Shown: positions 16,618-23,434 of the stretch, piece after piece | How positions within the stretch are numbered: position 1 is the first letter of the stretch | Layout: every line of letters begins with the position of its first letter | NCBI GenBank assembly: GCA_035534575.1 | Contig: DATLRT010000018.1 | Span: 1 to 64,000, forward strand | DNA: 64,000 nucleotides | DNA from: JAGWFU01 sp035534575 | GTDB taxonomy: Archaea > Micrarchaeota > Micrarchaeia > Micrarchaeales > Micrarchaeaceae | Direction: 5' to 3' | Position numbers and translations under genes: made by a program | The notes under the pieces: model-generated | What the model was told of the DNA's origin: nothing | What the model saw: the letters and a program-made list of their open reading frames with translations, nothing else | Database searches by the model: none

Positions 16618-17373
16618 CTATGCCTTGAGGAAATGTGCCGCCATCTCCTCAAACGTGTTGAACACCATGTCGGGTTTCTCCCTGCTTATCATCCCGCTGG
16701 TGCCGTGGCCGGTGAGCAGTATCACGGAGTTGCACCCCGCTCCCCTCGAGGCTTTTACGTCCTTTACCGAGTCGCCCACATAGTAGGTGTACCTGGGGTC
16801 GGCGTCTAGTGCAGCCATTGCCTGCCTGATCCCTGAGGGGCTGGGCTTCGGCGCCTCGACGTCGTCGTCAGTCAGTATCACCGAGAAGAGGGATTCGCCT
16901 ATCGGCCCCAGCATCACTGATGCCCAAGCCCTGTCTGAGTTGGACACTATTCCAAGGCGGTATCCCGTTGCAGAGAGTTGGGAGAGGCACCCCCTTATGC
17001 CGGGGAACTCCTTGAGGAAGGGCACCGCCGCCTCGGACTTGTAGAAGCCATTGAAGGAGTCCGTTACCTTGGCGAGGCTTGCCTCTGCCTCCTCCGAAAG
17101 CGTGTTCTGTATTACCGCGTTGATTATCGACTCGGCGTTGTCCTGCCAAAGTATGGCGTCTATGCTGGAACCCGAGATGGCTATCGCGGCAAGGGCGCGT
17201 ATCGCCTCCTTGTGGTCGTTGTACTTTCCTATGCCCCTAAGGTGCCTTACCTGCTCCGCGGTGAATGAAAACTCAATGCGGTTCGCTGCGAAGCCCAGCC
17301 TGTACCCCTCTGCTATAGCATACGAAGTGTCGACTAGTACGCCCCCAATGTCAAAAATCATTGCCCGCTGCAT
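16618..17373 (-). CDS. HAD-superfamily hydrolase
   Basis: Protein of 251 residues of the phosphoglycolate phosphatase-like HAD group. Motif I is FDIGGVLVD, in which the second Asp of DxD is replaced by Gly, as in some dehalogenase-like HADs. Motif II is GIVSNSD, the motif III lysine is in APKPSP, and motif IV is YYVGDSVKDVKASRGAG. The cap region lies at about 20-115. It probably cleaves a small phosphomonoester; the substrate cannot be told. Its stop is far from the zinc-finger gene, and its start lies 4 nt after the PadR gene. Confidence 0.85.
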   Translation of the reverse strand: MQRAMIFDIGGVLVDTSYAIAEGYRLGFAANRIEFSFTAEQVRHLRGIGKYNDHKEAIRALAAIAISGSSIDAILWQDNAESIINAVIQNTLSEEAEASLAKVTDSFNGFYKSEAAVPFLKEFPGIRGCLSQLSATGYRLGIVSNSDRAWASVMLGPIGESLFSVILTDDDVEAPKPSPSGIRQAMAALDADPRYTYYVGDSVKDVKASRGAGCNSVILLTGHGTSGMISREKPDMVFNTFEEMAAHFLKA

Positions 17374-17377
17374 GGCC

Positions 17378-17692
17378 TCACTTCTTGAGGGCTATTATGT
17401 CGCCGAAGGCCCTGCAGAAATAGTCCGTCGCGTACTTTATCGTCTCCCTGCCCAGCGGCGTGAGCGCGTATACTATCAGCTTCCCGCTCCTCTTGCCCAG
17501 TATCAGTCTCTTCGCCCTGAGCTCCTTGAGCGCCGGATATATGGTGCCCGCCTTTGGCTTCTCGCCCCTCCTCTTGCCTATCTCCGTGGCGAGCTGCTCA
17601 CCGTGCATCTGGCTCCTTGAGAGCAGGAACAGTATCTGGAACGAGAGCATGCCGCGCATATCGCACATGGTCCTTCCCTTTGCCGCGTTCAT
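17378..17692 (-). CDS. PadR-family transcriptional regulator (second)
   Basis: Winged-helix regulator of 104 residues starting MNAAKGRTMCDMRGMLSFQILFLLSR. The helix-turn-helix region is MHGEQLATEIGKRRG, followed by the PadR signature TIYPALKELRAKRLI and a wing LIVYALTPLGRETI. I prefer ATG 17692 over the ATG at 17743 because the TATA box (17721-17733) predicts transcription start near 17701. It is divergent from a Cys-rich protein across two palindromes that contain ATAGG/CCTAT half-sites. Confidence 0.88.
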   Translation of the reverse strand: MNAAKGRTMCDMRGMLSFQILFLLSRSQMHGEQLATEIGKRRGEKPKAGTIYPALKELRAKRLILGKRSGKLIVYALTPLGRETIKYATDYFCRAFGDIIALKK

Positions 17693-17711
17693 CTCTTTCA
17701 CTTTGATAAAT

Positions 17712-17725
17712 ATAGGATAACCTAT
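17712..17725. promoter_or_regulatory. Palindromic operator 1 (PadR side)
   Basis: ATAGG-ATAA-CCTAT is a perfect inverted repeat overlapping the minus-strand TATA box (17721-17733) of the PadR gene. It shares its half-sites with the element at 17755-17782. Confidence 0.55.
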
Positions 17726-17754
17726 ATATTTAAATACTCGCATGACGGGATAAT

Positions 17755-17782
17755 ATAGGATGTCATATATATGACGTCCTAT
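17755..17782. promoter_or_regulatory. Palindromic operator 2 (divergent gene side)
   Basis: This 28-bp palindrome has outer arms ATAGGA and TCCTAT around GTCATATATATGAC; 26 of 28 positions are symmetric. It covers the TATA region of the plus-strand gene at 17793. With operator 1 it could let one PadR protein control both directions. Confidence 0.6.
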
Positions 17783-17792
17783 GGGTGAAACA

Positions 17793-18068
17793 ATGGAAGA
17801 CTACGACACATGCGAAGGCGGCAGCTGCGGTTGCGGTGCCGGAGACAGGTACGATCTGCTGGAGGGCAGGTTGATGCAGATGGCCTTCTGGGCGCACAAG
17901 GCGGTCCTCTTCGAGAAGCTAAAGGAGAGGATAGAGAAGGAGGACGGGCAGAAGATGGACCAGATAGTCGGGCTGATCCTGGACGCCACCAAGGACACTG
18001 CCGAGGGCAGGAAGGAGGCTGAGAAAAAGAGAGAGGAGCTGAGGAAGAGGATAGGCGAGGCGTTCTGA
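17793..18068 (+). CDS. Cys-rich N-terminus, coiled-coil small protein
   Basis: Protein of 91 residues with an N-terminal CEGGSCGCGAG cluster (Cys 7, 12, 14) and a long amphipathic helix. The helix ends in a charged coiled coil (EAEKKREELRKRIGEAF). The start is ATG 17793, preceded by GGTGA with good spacing; ATG 17781 is also in frame but lies at the predicted transcription start. The Cys cluster could bind a metal or act as a redox switch. Its link to a PadR regulator suggests an inducible function, but I recognise no family. Confidence 0.65.
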   Translation: MEDYDTCEGGSCGCGAGDRYDLLEGRLMQMAFWAHKAVLFEKLKERIEKEDGQKMDQIVGLILDATKDTAEGRKEAEKKREELRKRIGEAF

Positions 18069-18104
18069 CGCCTTGCTCCCCTTACGGGGATCGGCTAGGA
18101 ACAC

Positions 18105-18569
18105 TCAGGGCCTTAGCTTTATGAATTGGTACCTGCCTGCCTTGCGCCACTTTATGTATGTGGATATGGTGCTGCTTACAGTGGGGTTGGTTGATGCGCG
18201 CAGAGCCTCGCGCAGGGTGAACCACCTGAACTCGGACACCTCGTCCCCGTCTATCCTCACCTTGGTGCCCCTCGCGCGGCAGAAGAGCTCAAAGTAGAGA
18301 AAGTGGCGCTTTTTGTCGTGAAAATCCTTGGGAAATATGTCCTCGAACACGGTCACAATGCCGAGCGGCCTTACGGTCAGACCCACTTCTTCCTTGGCCT
18401 CCCTCACCGCTGTATCGAAAACGCTCTCGCCGAGCTCTATGTGGCCGCCCGGAATCAGCCACTGGTCGCCCCACTTGTAGCCCTTTACCATGAGCAGGCG
18501 GTCCTTGGAGTCAAGTATGTATGCGCCCACGACGGGCTCAACCGCCTTGTGCCTTGCGGGCTTAGGCAT
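18105..18569 (-). CDS. Nudix hydrolase
   Basis: Protein of 154 residues with a complete Nudix box, GGHIELGESVFDTAVREAKEEVGL (residues split here only by reading), matching Gx5Ex7REUxEExGU. The surrounding fold is standard: VVGAYILDSKDRLLMVKGYKWGDQWLIPGG before the box. Such enzymes hydrolyse nucleoside diphosphates linked to another group. ATG 18569 overlaps the ASCH stop by 8 nt and has GGTGAG upstream, so translation is probably coupled. A mutT-like or ADP-sugar role is possible; the substrate is unknown. Confidence 0.9.
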   Translation of the reverse strand: MPKPARHKAVEPVVGAYILDSKDRLLMVKGYKWGDQWLIPGGHIELGESVFDTAVREAKEEVGLTVRPLGIVTVFEDIFPKDFHDKKRHFLYFELFCRARGTKVRIDGDEVSEFRWFTLREALRASTNPTVSSTISTYIKWRKAGRYQFIKLRP

Positions 18570-18969
18570 ATGATATCTCACCGAGCTTCATCTCGTTGAC
18601 CTCGTATATGCCCAGGCTGCCCTTTGAAGGCATGGGCGCGGAGAGCAGCTTGGCCTCCCTCAGCATGAAGCCGAACTTGGCCTTGTTGATGTACTCCTCG
18701 CCCGCAAGATGCATGTTCTTGTCCAGCATCAGCTCCCTGATGTTGTTATACTGCTTTACCCCATAGAGCAGCACCTTGCCCACTATGGCACCCTTAGCAA
18801 CCGCGGACTCGTCCATGTTGAAACGCCTCATCCCTTCCTTGTCGGGCTCTGAGGAGGCGTGTATGAGAAGCTCTCCGCGGTAGTTGGTGTTCCAGCTTCT
18901 CAGCTCCACGGTCTTGAGTCCCTTGACTATGAGATCCGCATAAGGCTGCTTGACGGACAGGCACTTCAT
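18562..18969 (-). CDS. ASCH-domain protein
   Basis: Protein of 135 residues with the ASCH fold: CLSVKQPYADLIVKGLKTVELRSW, then YRGELLIHAS, and the closing LLSAPMPSKGSLGIYEV. ASCH domains resemble PUA and bind RNA; some hydrolyse modified nucleosides such as N4-acetylcytidine. Its ATG overlaps the stop of the hydrolase gene by 4 nt (ATGA), and its end overlaps the Nudix gene. The three form one operon, possibly handling modified nucleotides. Confidence 0.88.
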   Translation of the reverse strand: MKCLSVKQPYADLIVKGLKTVELRSWNTNYRGELLIHASSEPDKEGMRRFNMDESAVAKGAIVGKVLLYGVKQYNNIRELMLDKNMHLAGEEYINKAKFGFMLREAKLLSAPMPSKGSLGIYEVNEMKLGEISYA

Positions 18970-19865
18970 CTCCTCTCACCCTCAACATAAGCTATCCAGC
19001 CCAAGATAGATAAACCCGCCTCCTCGGCCTTTCCGTGGAAGCTGTGGTTCGCCCCTTTTATCAGCAGCTGCCTTGACAGCCTTGAGCTGCAGTTCATCGC
19101 TATTATAGAGTTCATCTCTCTCGGCGGCTTTATCGCGTGCTGCTCCCTGCTGCCGAATATCGAGAGGACCGGTATCTTGAGAGATGCGAGCTCGCTCAGC
19201 CTTGGGCGGTCGTAGTTGAAGAGCCTTGCCTCGGGATTCTTCGGGTCGGCGAAGCTGAGGAACCTCCTGGCGGTGAGGTGCACCCCAAGGTAGGAAGGAG
19301 GCAGCAGACCGGTAGGATCTTTCTTTGATATCGCCCTTGCAAGAGCCACTGCCTTTCTGAACTTCCTTCCCAGTTCCTTGCGCCTGAGGTTGTAATCGTC
19401 TACCGCGCCGAGCAGGATGACGCCGCGCACTTTCCCCGGGCGCTTCCATGCGTAGTAGGTTATCTTCTGCGCGCCGGTGCTTATTCCCTCAAGATAAATC
19501 CGCTTTATGCCCAGGCGCTTCATGAACCTGACCGCTGCGTCTACGTCCTTGACGCAGTCCTCGAACTTCTCAACACCGCCACCCATGTTGAAATAGCGCA
19601 GCTTGGATCCGCTGCCCTTTGCGAAACCCATCATGGTGGAGCTACCCCGCGTCTCGATGTTCAGTAATGCCACGCCCTTTTTGGCGAAGTCCCTTGCGAA
19701 TGCCTTGGCGAGCCTGCTCCTGTAGAAGCTGGAGAATATCCCGTGGACGTGTATGACGCCAACCTTGGGACGGCGTTTGGGGACGGAGAGCAGCCCGGAC
19801 AGCATAAGGCCGTCGCTGGTCTTGAACTCGACAAGCTTGACATCGACAGAGTTGCGCATTTCCAT
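18966..19865 (-). CDS. Alpha/beta hydrolase
   Basis: Protein of about 299 residues with the alpha/beta-hydrolase fold: oxyanion strand VGVIHVHGI, nucleophile elbow EGISTGAQ (Gly-x-Ser-x-Gly) and catalytic His in GANHSF. The acid is probably in the region FGSREQHA. No signal peptide is seen, so the enzyme is cytoplasmic. The start is uncertain: ATG 19865, GTG 19886 and TTG 19904 are in frame, and a TATA box near 19911-19921 predicts transcription from about 19890. The substrate is unknown. Confidence 0.85.
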   Translation of the reverse strand: MEMRNSVDVKLVEFKTSDGLMLSGLLSVPKRRPKVGVIHVHGIFSSFYRSRLAKAFARDFAKKGVALLNIETRGSSTMMGFAKGSGSKLRYFNMGGGVEKFEDCVKDVDAAVRFMKRLGIKRIYLEGISTGAQKITYYAWKRPGKVRGVILLGAVDDYNLRRKELGRKFRKAVALARAISKKDPTGLLPPSYLGVHLTARRFLSFADPKNPEARLFNYDRPRLSELASLKIPVLSIFGSREQHAIKPPREMNSIIAMNCSSRLSRQLLIKGANHSFHGKAEEAGLSILGWIAYVEGERR

Positions 19866-19925
19866 ACAATCGACCGCTGCAATCACTTTGCTTAACCTGT
19901 TCAAGTCCAGATATTTAGTCTTTCT

Positions 19926-20039
19926 CTAACGCCCGGCTGAAAGCGCTTTTATGAAATCGCGCCTGAACTCGCTCCCAGATATTTTTTCGACTACGGTCAC
20001 GTTTGTATTCGGATCCGTGCTGATTATTATGTCGCGCAT
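19926..20039 (-). CDS. Small protein (37 aa) directly after the HAD gene
   Basis: The ATG follows the TAG of the HAD gene without a gap. The 37-residue product (MRDIIISTDPNTNVTVVEKI, then SGSEFRRDFIKALSAG) has the composition of a folded beta-alpha peptide. Immediate coupling to the upstream gene argues for translation. No family is recognised, and the short length leaves it uncertain. Confidence 0.5.
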   Translation of the reverse strand: MRDIIISTDPNTNVTVVEKISGSEFRRDFIKALSAGR

Positions 20040-20687
20040 CTAACCACGCAGCACCTTGCTTATCTGGTAGATCTCGGCTATCTTGTGGTCTATCCACGGC
20101 TCGGCGTACCCGCCCTCGCCTCCGACCAGGACGGTCGTCATGCCCAGCTGCTTCGCTGGCAGGAGGAACTCCTTCTTGTCGTCCACGAACATCGTGGCTT
20201 CCGGAGCGTATCCCGTAAGCTCAATCGCTCGGAGGAAGGCCCTGGCATCGGGCTTCGCGGCGAAGCCCATCTCCTTTGCGCCTATGATCTTGTCGAACTT
20301 GTGCTTGACCCCGAGGGTCATGACGACCTTCGAAGCGTACTCGGAATAGTTGTTCGTGAGTATCGACATCCTTTCGTCAAGCCCGTTCAGGGTGGATCTC
20401 AGCCTCGGGTCCTCCTTCACTCCGTTCCTCAGCAGATCCACGCTCATGCATGTGCCGCGGATGAACTCGTTGTAGAGTATTCCGTACTCACGCTCGAACA
20501 GGTATGCCGAATAGTCGACGCCGTACTTAGCGAACAGCCTATTGCGCAGCGGCATGACCTCATCGGTAGGTATTCCCAGCTTGGCCGATGCGTACACCAG
20601 GAACGCGGCTACAAGGGCCTGGCGAAGCTGGGTGTTGAGCCTGTATAGGGTATCATCGTTGTCGAACAGTATGTTTTTGACGGTCAT
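20040..20687 (-). CDS. HAD hydrolase, pyrimidine 5'-nucleotidase-like
   Basis: Protein of 215 residues. Motif I is LFDNDDTLYR, close to the FDxDxTLY of SDT1/phosphatase-type pyrimidine nucleotidases. Motif II is SILTNN, motif III lysine lies in AAKPDARAF, and motif IV is MFVDDKKEFLLPAKQLGM. The helical cap at about 20-90 contains FAKYGVDYSAYLFEREYGI. It probably dephosphorylates nucleoside monophosphates or related small molecules. It is followed without gap by the 37-aa gene. Confidence 0.88.
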   Translation of the reverse strand: MTVKNILFDNDDTLYRLNTQLRQALVAAFLVYASAKLGIPTDEVMPLRNRLFAKYGVDYSAYLFEREYGILYNEFIRGTCMSVDLLRNGVKEDPRLRSTLNGLDERMSILTNNYSEYASKVVMTLGVKHKFDKIIGAKEMGFAAKPDARAFLRAIELTGYAPEATMFVDDKKEFLLPAKQLGMTTVLVGGEGGYAEPWIDHKIAEIYQISKVLRG

Positions 20688-20802
20688 TGGTAATCACCTT
20701 CTTGCTTTCTCCAAAAGGGAAAAAATCAAACGCGGGGCAAAAGGCCTGGGTTTCCACCCACACGCCTCATGCAGCTCCCGGATGCGCCTTGGCCGATTGG
20801 CC

Positions 20803-20913
20803 TCAGACGGATCCTGAGATGTGATACCAATGGCGGCCCGGTGTCGAGCTGGAGCGCATAGCGTTGGCTAGGAAAAGCCTCATTGCCTTCATTTGAGTGC
20901 GTGCTCCAGTCAT
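20803..20913 (-). CDS. Possible small ORF (36 aa)
   Basis: This frame overlaps the ORF at 20910-20987 by ATGA. Its product is Arg/Ser-rich (FLANAMRSSSTPGRHWYHI). A TATA-like element at 20953-20967 could serve it. It may be a gene remnant; evidence is weak. The rest of the gap 20688-20802 holds no feature I can support. Confidence 0.25.
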   Translation of the reverse strand: MTGARTQMKAMRLFLANAMRSSSTPGRHWYHISGSV

Positions 20914-20987
20914 GTTTCCGACCTATCCATAAGGTAATCAGTATAGCGGGTCAGGATATATTTAAGCCTTGTGTGCAGTTTTTCCAT
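20910..20987 (-). CDS. Possible small ORF (25 aa) driven by the left repeat
   Basis: ATG 20987 lies 10 nt beyond the inner GGTCACC box of the left 61-bp repeat. That is almost the same position the fic ATG has relative to the right repeat, and the TATA core in the repeat predicts a start site near 20991. The 25-residue basic peptide (MEKLHTRLKYILTRYTDYLM...) is unlike known families. It may be a real leader or regulator peptide, or what remains of a deleted gene. Confidence 0.35.
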   Translation of the reverse strand: MEKLHTRLKYILTRYTDYLMDRSET

Positions 20988-20997
20988 TGCTGTGCTG

Positions 20998-21058
20998 GGT
21001 GACCACATTTTTGCATATTTTAATTTAGGTGACTACACATGGCCGATTTGTGGTCACC
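20998..21058. repeat. Left copy of the 61-bp three-box GGTGAC repeat
   Basis: Three related boxes are present: GGTGACCACA at 20998-21007, GGTGACTACACAT at 21028-21040, and inverted TGTGGTCACC ending at 21058. A TATA-like core for the minus strand (21012-21022) lies between the first two. Box order and spacing (30 bp, then 24 bp) match the copy at 22008-22069. It ends 2 bp from the fic stop codon. Confidence 0.8.
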
Positions 21059-21059
21059 T

Positions 21060-21995
21060 TTATTTGAGCAGTTTTTTCAGGCTCCTGTATTCCTTGAGCA
21101 TCAGCTCTACGGTGGGCCTTATGTTGCCCAACTGATTGTATGCCCTCAGCGCAGAATAGTACTCGTCCCTGTTCTTGAGCTCTATGTTGAGCGGCGGAAG
21201 GCCGTGCCTGAGCAGTATGTTTATCATCAGCAGACGCCCTACCCTACCGTTGCCATCCTGAAAAGGATGTATGGTCTCGAACTGGTTATGGACAACTGCA
21301 GCAAGTACAATCGGGCTGTACTTGCCTTTGTTTGAGTTGTACCATATTATAAGCGATTTCAGGAGGCCCGTAATTTGGCTTGATGGCGCACCCCTGTGTA
21401 TTATGTTGCCTTTGGAGTCTACAACAGCTACTTCAGTCCCGGATGCCCTAAAGCCCCCGGCAAAGGATTTGGAGCGCTTGAATACCATCATATGGAGATC
21501 TTTTATGAGGGCTATGGTGATGTGCTCTCTAGTGTGCCTTATGTACCTTACCGCCTCTGCGACCCCTATGGTCTCAGATATGTCGTCCTTGGGTCTGTTG
21601 GGCCACTTTCCCTCCGTGAGTATGTCGCTTACCTCGTCCCTCAGCACAGTAGAGCCCTCTATTGCATTGGTGTCATAGGTGAACGTCTCGGTGAACTTGA
21701 GCCAGTCCTCATCGCTGATGTGCGCTATCTTTATCCTGCCCCTGGCTTCCAAAGTCTTTAGCTCCTCCAGTTCGTGCCCTGAGAGCACGGTCTTGTAAGG
21801 ATCGTTTATCCCTCTGAGGGCCAGTAGACGGTTGGCCAGCTTCGCCTTTGCACCGTCCAGCTTTTTTGCCAGGTCAATCTTTGATAGGTCGGTGCCTAAG
21901 TAAACCCTGAGCTTCTTTGCCTTGCCGTCCGCTCTATACGAGTGTGCAAAATAGTACTTTCTCTTGCCGTTGCCAACCCGAATCTCCAACGCCAT
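21060..21995 (-). CDS. fic: Fic-family protein (probable AMP-transferase)
   Basis: Protein of 311 residues with the Fic core HPFQDGNGRVGR at 243-254, the full HxFx(D/E)GNGRxxR motif for nucleotide transfer to a protein hydroxyl. An inhibitory-helix motif, TNAIEG (109-114), fits (S/T)xxxE(G/N), so this would be an auto-inhibited class II Fic protein. An N-terminal basic domain (1-60) begins ALEIRVGNGKRKYYF. The ATG at 21995 sits 12 nt from the right repeat and about 26 nt from a TATA core inside it, so the message is probably leaderless. The gene fits tightly between two copies of the same three-box repeat. The target protein is unknown. Confidence 0.93.
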   Translation of the reverse strand: MALEIRVGNGKRKYYFAHSYRADGKAKKLRVYLGTDLSKIDLAKKLDGAKAKLANRLLALRGINDPYKTVLSGHELEELKTLEARGRIKIAHISDEDWLKFTETFTYDTNAIEGSTVLRDEVSDILTEGKWPNRPKDDISETIGVAEAVRYIRHTREHITIALIKDLHMMVFKRSKSFAGGFRASGTEVAVVDSKGNIIHRGAPSSQITGLLKSLIIWYNSNKGKYSPIVLAAVVHNQFETIHPFQDGNGRVGRLLMINILLRHGLPPLNIELKNRDEYYSALRAYNQLGNIRPTVELMLKEYRSLKKLLK

Positions 21996-22007
21996 GGATA
22001 TATATTA

Positions 22008-22069
22008 GGTGACCACATATTTATATTTTTCTATTTAGGTGACTACACATTGAACGGTTTGGGGTCACC
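22008..22069. repeat. Right copy of the three-box GGTGAC repeat (fic promoter/operator)
   Basis: GGTGACCACA at 22008-22017, GGTGACTACACAT at 22038-22050 and inverted GGTCACC at 22063-22069. The minus-strand TATA core (22016-22028) lies between the first two boxes and predicts transcription start at the fic ATG. Any protein bound to these boxes would control fic. Confidence 0.8.
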
Positions 22070-22084
22070 CAGATATAAGGAGAA

Positions 22085-23422
22085 CTAAAGCGTCCTGAGC
22101 GCATCTATCGGTTCCATCTTGGATGCCCGCCACGCAGGGTACATTCCGGCTGCAACGCTGACAATCACCGCCACGAGTATGGCGTACACTATTGTAGATA
22201 CGGGGAATACAGGATGGAACGAGATTGAGCTTGATGAGCCGCTTCCTCCGCCAAAGCCACCGCTGTTACTCCCACCGAAGCCTTGATTGCCGCCACCGCC
22301 TGAGAATCCTCCGCCACCCCTCCCTGAGCCGCCTGTCCCCGATGTAGCAGCTGCTGGAGAGCCGCCGGCTCCAGCGGAGCCTGATCCACCACTTAAAACG
22401 GTGGAGAGCCCGTATGCGCCACCCGCGCCCACCACTATGCCGACTGCGCCGCCTATGAGCCCTATGATGAGCGCCTGTATGAGGAATATCATGAGTATGT
22501 GCTTGTTCTTGAACCCTACGGACTTGAGTATGCCGATCTCGTGAGTCCTTTCATATACGGCAATGAGCATTATGTTCATTATCCCTATCGCTGCCACGAC
22601 AAGAGAGACTCCGGCGATGACAGCGAACAGAAGCGTTATCGAGCCGAGGATTGAGGATGTGGTCTGTATGAGCTCTGCGGTCGTAGTGACCCTTGCCGAG
22701 TTGCCGTATATGTTGGATATCAGCGCGGCCGTGGAGTTGACGGTGCTCGTGTTCGAAGCGAGTACGAGCATCTCGTTGTATGATGGCCTGTGCATAAGCA
22801 GCTCGGCCGCCGTCAGCGACATCATCACTCCGGTGTCAATCGGTATGATGAAACCTCCGTGCGACTGGAGTATCCCCGCGATTGGGACTCCGACAGTGGT
22901 GCCGCCCCTGCCCTCAAGCTTGAGCGTCGCGGTCTGGCCCACAACTACCGACTGTGCGCCGGACCCTGTCGTAGGGAACGCGACGTCATGACCCACCACA
23001 GCTATGGGGGCGATGGTATCCTGGTACACACTGCCTTGGTATATGCTGACATTTCCGCCGAGAAGCTGCTTGAGCCCCTGGCTTGTTGTGCCGATGATCG
23101 TGACGGAGGTGTTCTGGTTGCCCGCGAGCAGGCTTGCCGATCCGGTGAGCAGCGGCGTCACGCTGGAGACGTTCGGCAGCGAGGAGACCCTGCTTGAGTC
23201 CGCTACGGTGAATCCGACCGCGCCCGATGATGAGACTATTATGGAAGTGGGGCCAAGCGAGTTGAGCGAGCTGCTTATGCTCTGGTTGACACCGGCGGTG
23301 ACTGAGGTGAGCCCGATTATCGCGGCCACGCCTATCATCACCATCACGATTGTGAGCGCGGTCCTGACCTTCTTCTCGCTCAGGTCCCTGAAGCTGAGCC
23401 AGAATATGTCTTGGATCTCCAT
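22085..23422 (-). CDS. MacB/FtsX-type ABC transporter permease
   Basis: Permease of 445 residues with the MacB layout. A cytoplasmic N-terminus (SFRDLSEKKVRTALT) leads to a first helix, a large extracytoplasmic domain (about 45-260) and three C-terminal helices. LLFAVIAGVSLVVAAIGIMNIMLIAVYERTHEIGILKSVG is the diagnostic stretch, and the end reads YPAWRASKMEPIDALRTL. An unusual Gly/Ser-rich insertion of about 55 residues (near 345-400) lies in the loop before the last helix, which would face outside. It forms an operon with a surface protein and an ATPase upstream; the substrate is unknown. Confidence 0.9.
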   Translation of the reverse strand: MEIQDIFWLSFRDLSEKKVRTALTIVMVMIGVAAIIGLTSVTAGVNQSISSSLNSLGPTSIIVSSSGAVGFTVADSSRVSSLPNVSSVTPLLTGSASLLAGNQNTSVTIIGTTSQGLKQLLGGNVSIYQGSVYQDTIAPIAVVGHDVAFPTTGSGAQSVVVGQTATLKLEGRGGTTVGVPIAGILQSHGGFIIPIDTGVMMSLTAAELLMHRPSYNEMLVLASNTSTVNSTAALISNIYGNSARVTTTAELIQTTSSILGSITLLFAVIAGVSLVVAAIGIMNIMLIAVYERTHEIGILKSVGFKNKHILMIFLIQALIIGLIGGAVGIVVGAGGAYGLSTVLSGGSGSAGAGGSPAAATSGTGGSGRGGGGFSGGGGNQGFGGSNSGGFGGGSGSSSSISFHPVFPVSTIVYAILVAVIVSVAAGMYPAWRASKMEPIDALRTL

Positions 23423-23434
23423 CCGCCGCTTACC

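Noticed and set aside
20688..20940. Structured RNA (RNase P or SRP RNA) between the HAD gene and the left repeat
   Set aside because: I looked for the conserved cores on both strands and found none; only short ORFs and TATA-like elements can be seen.
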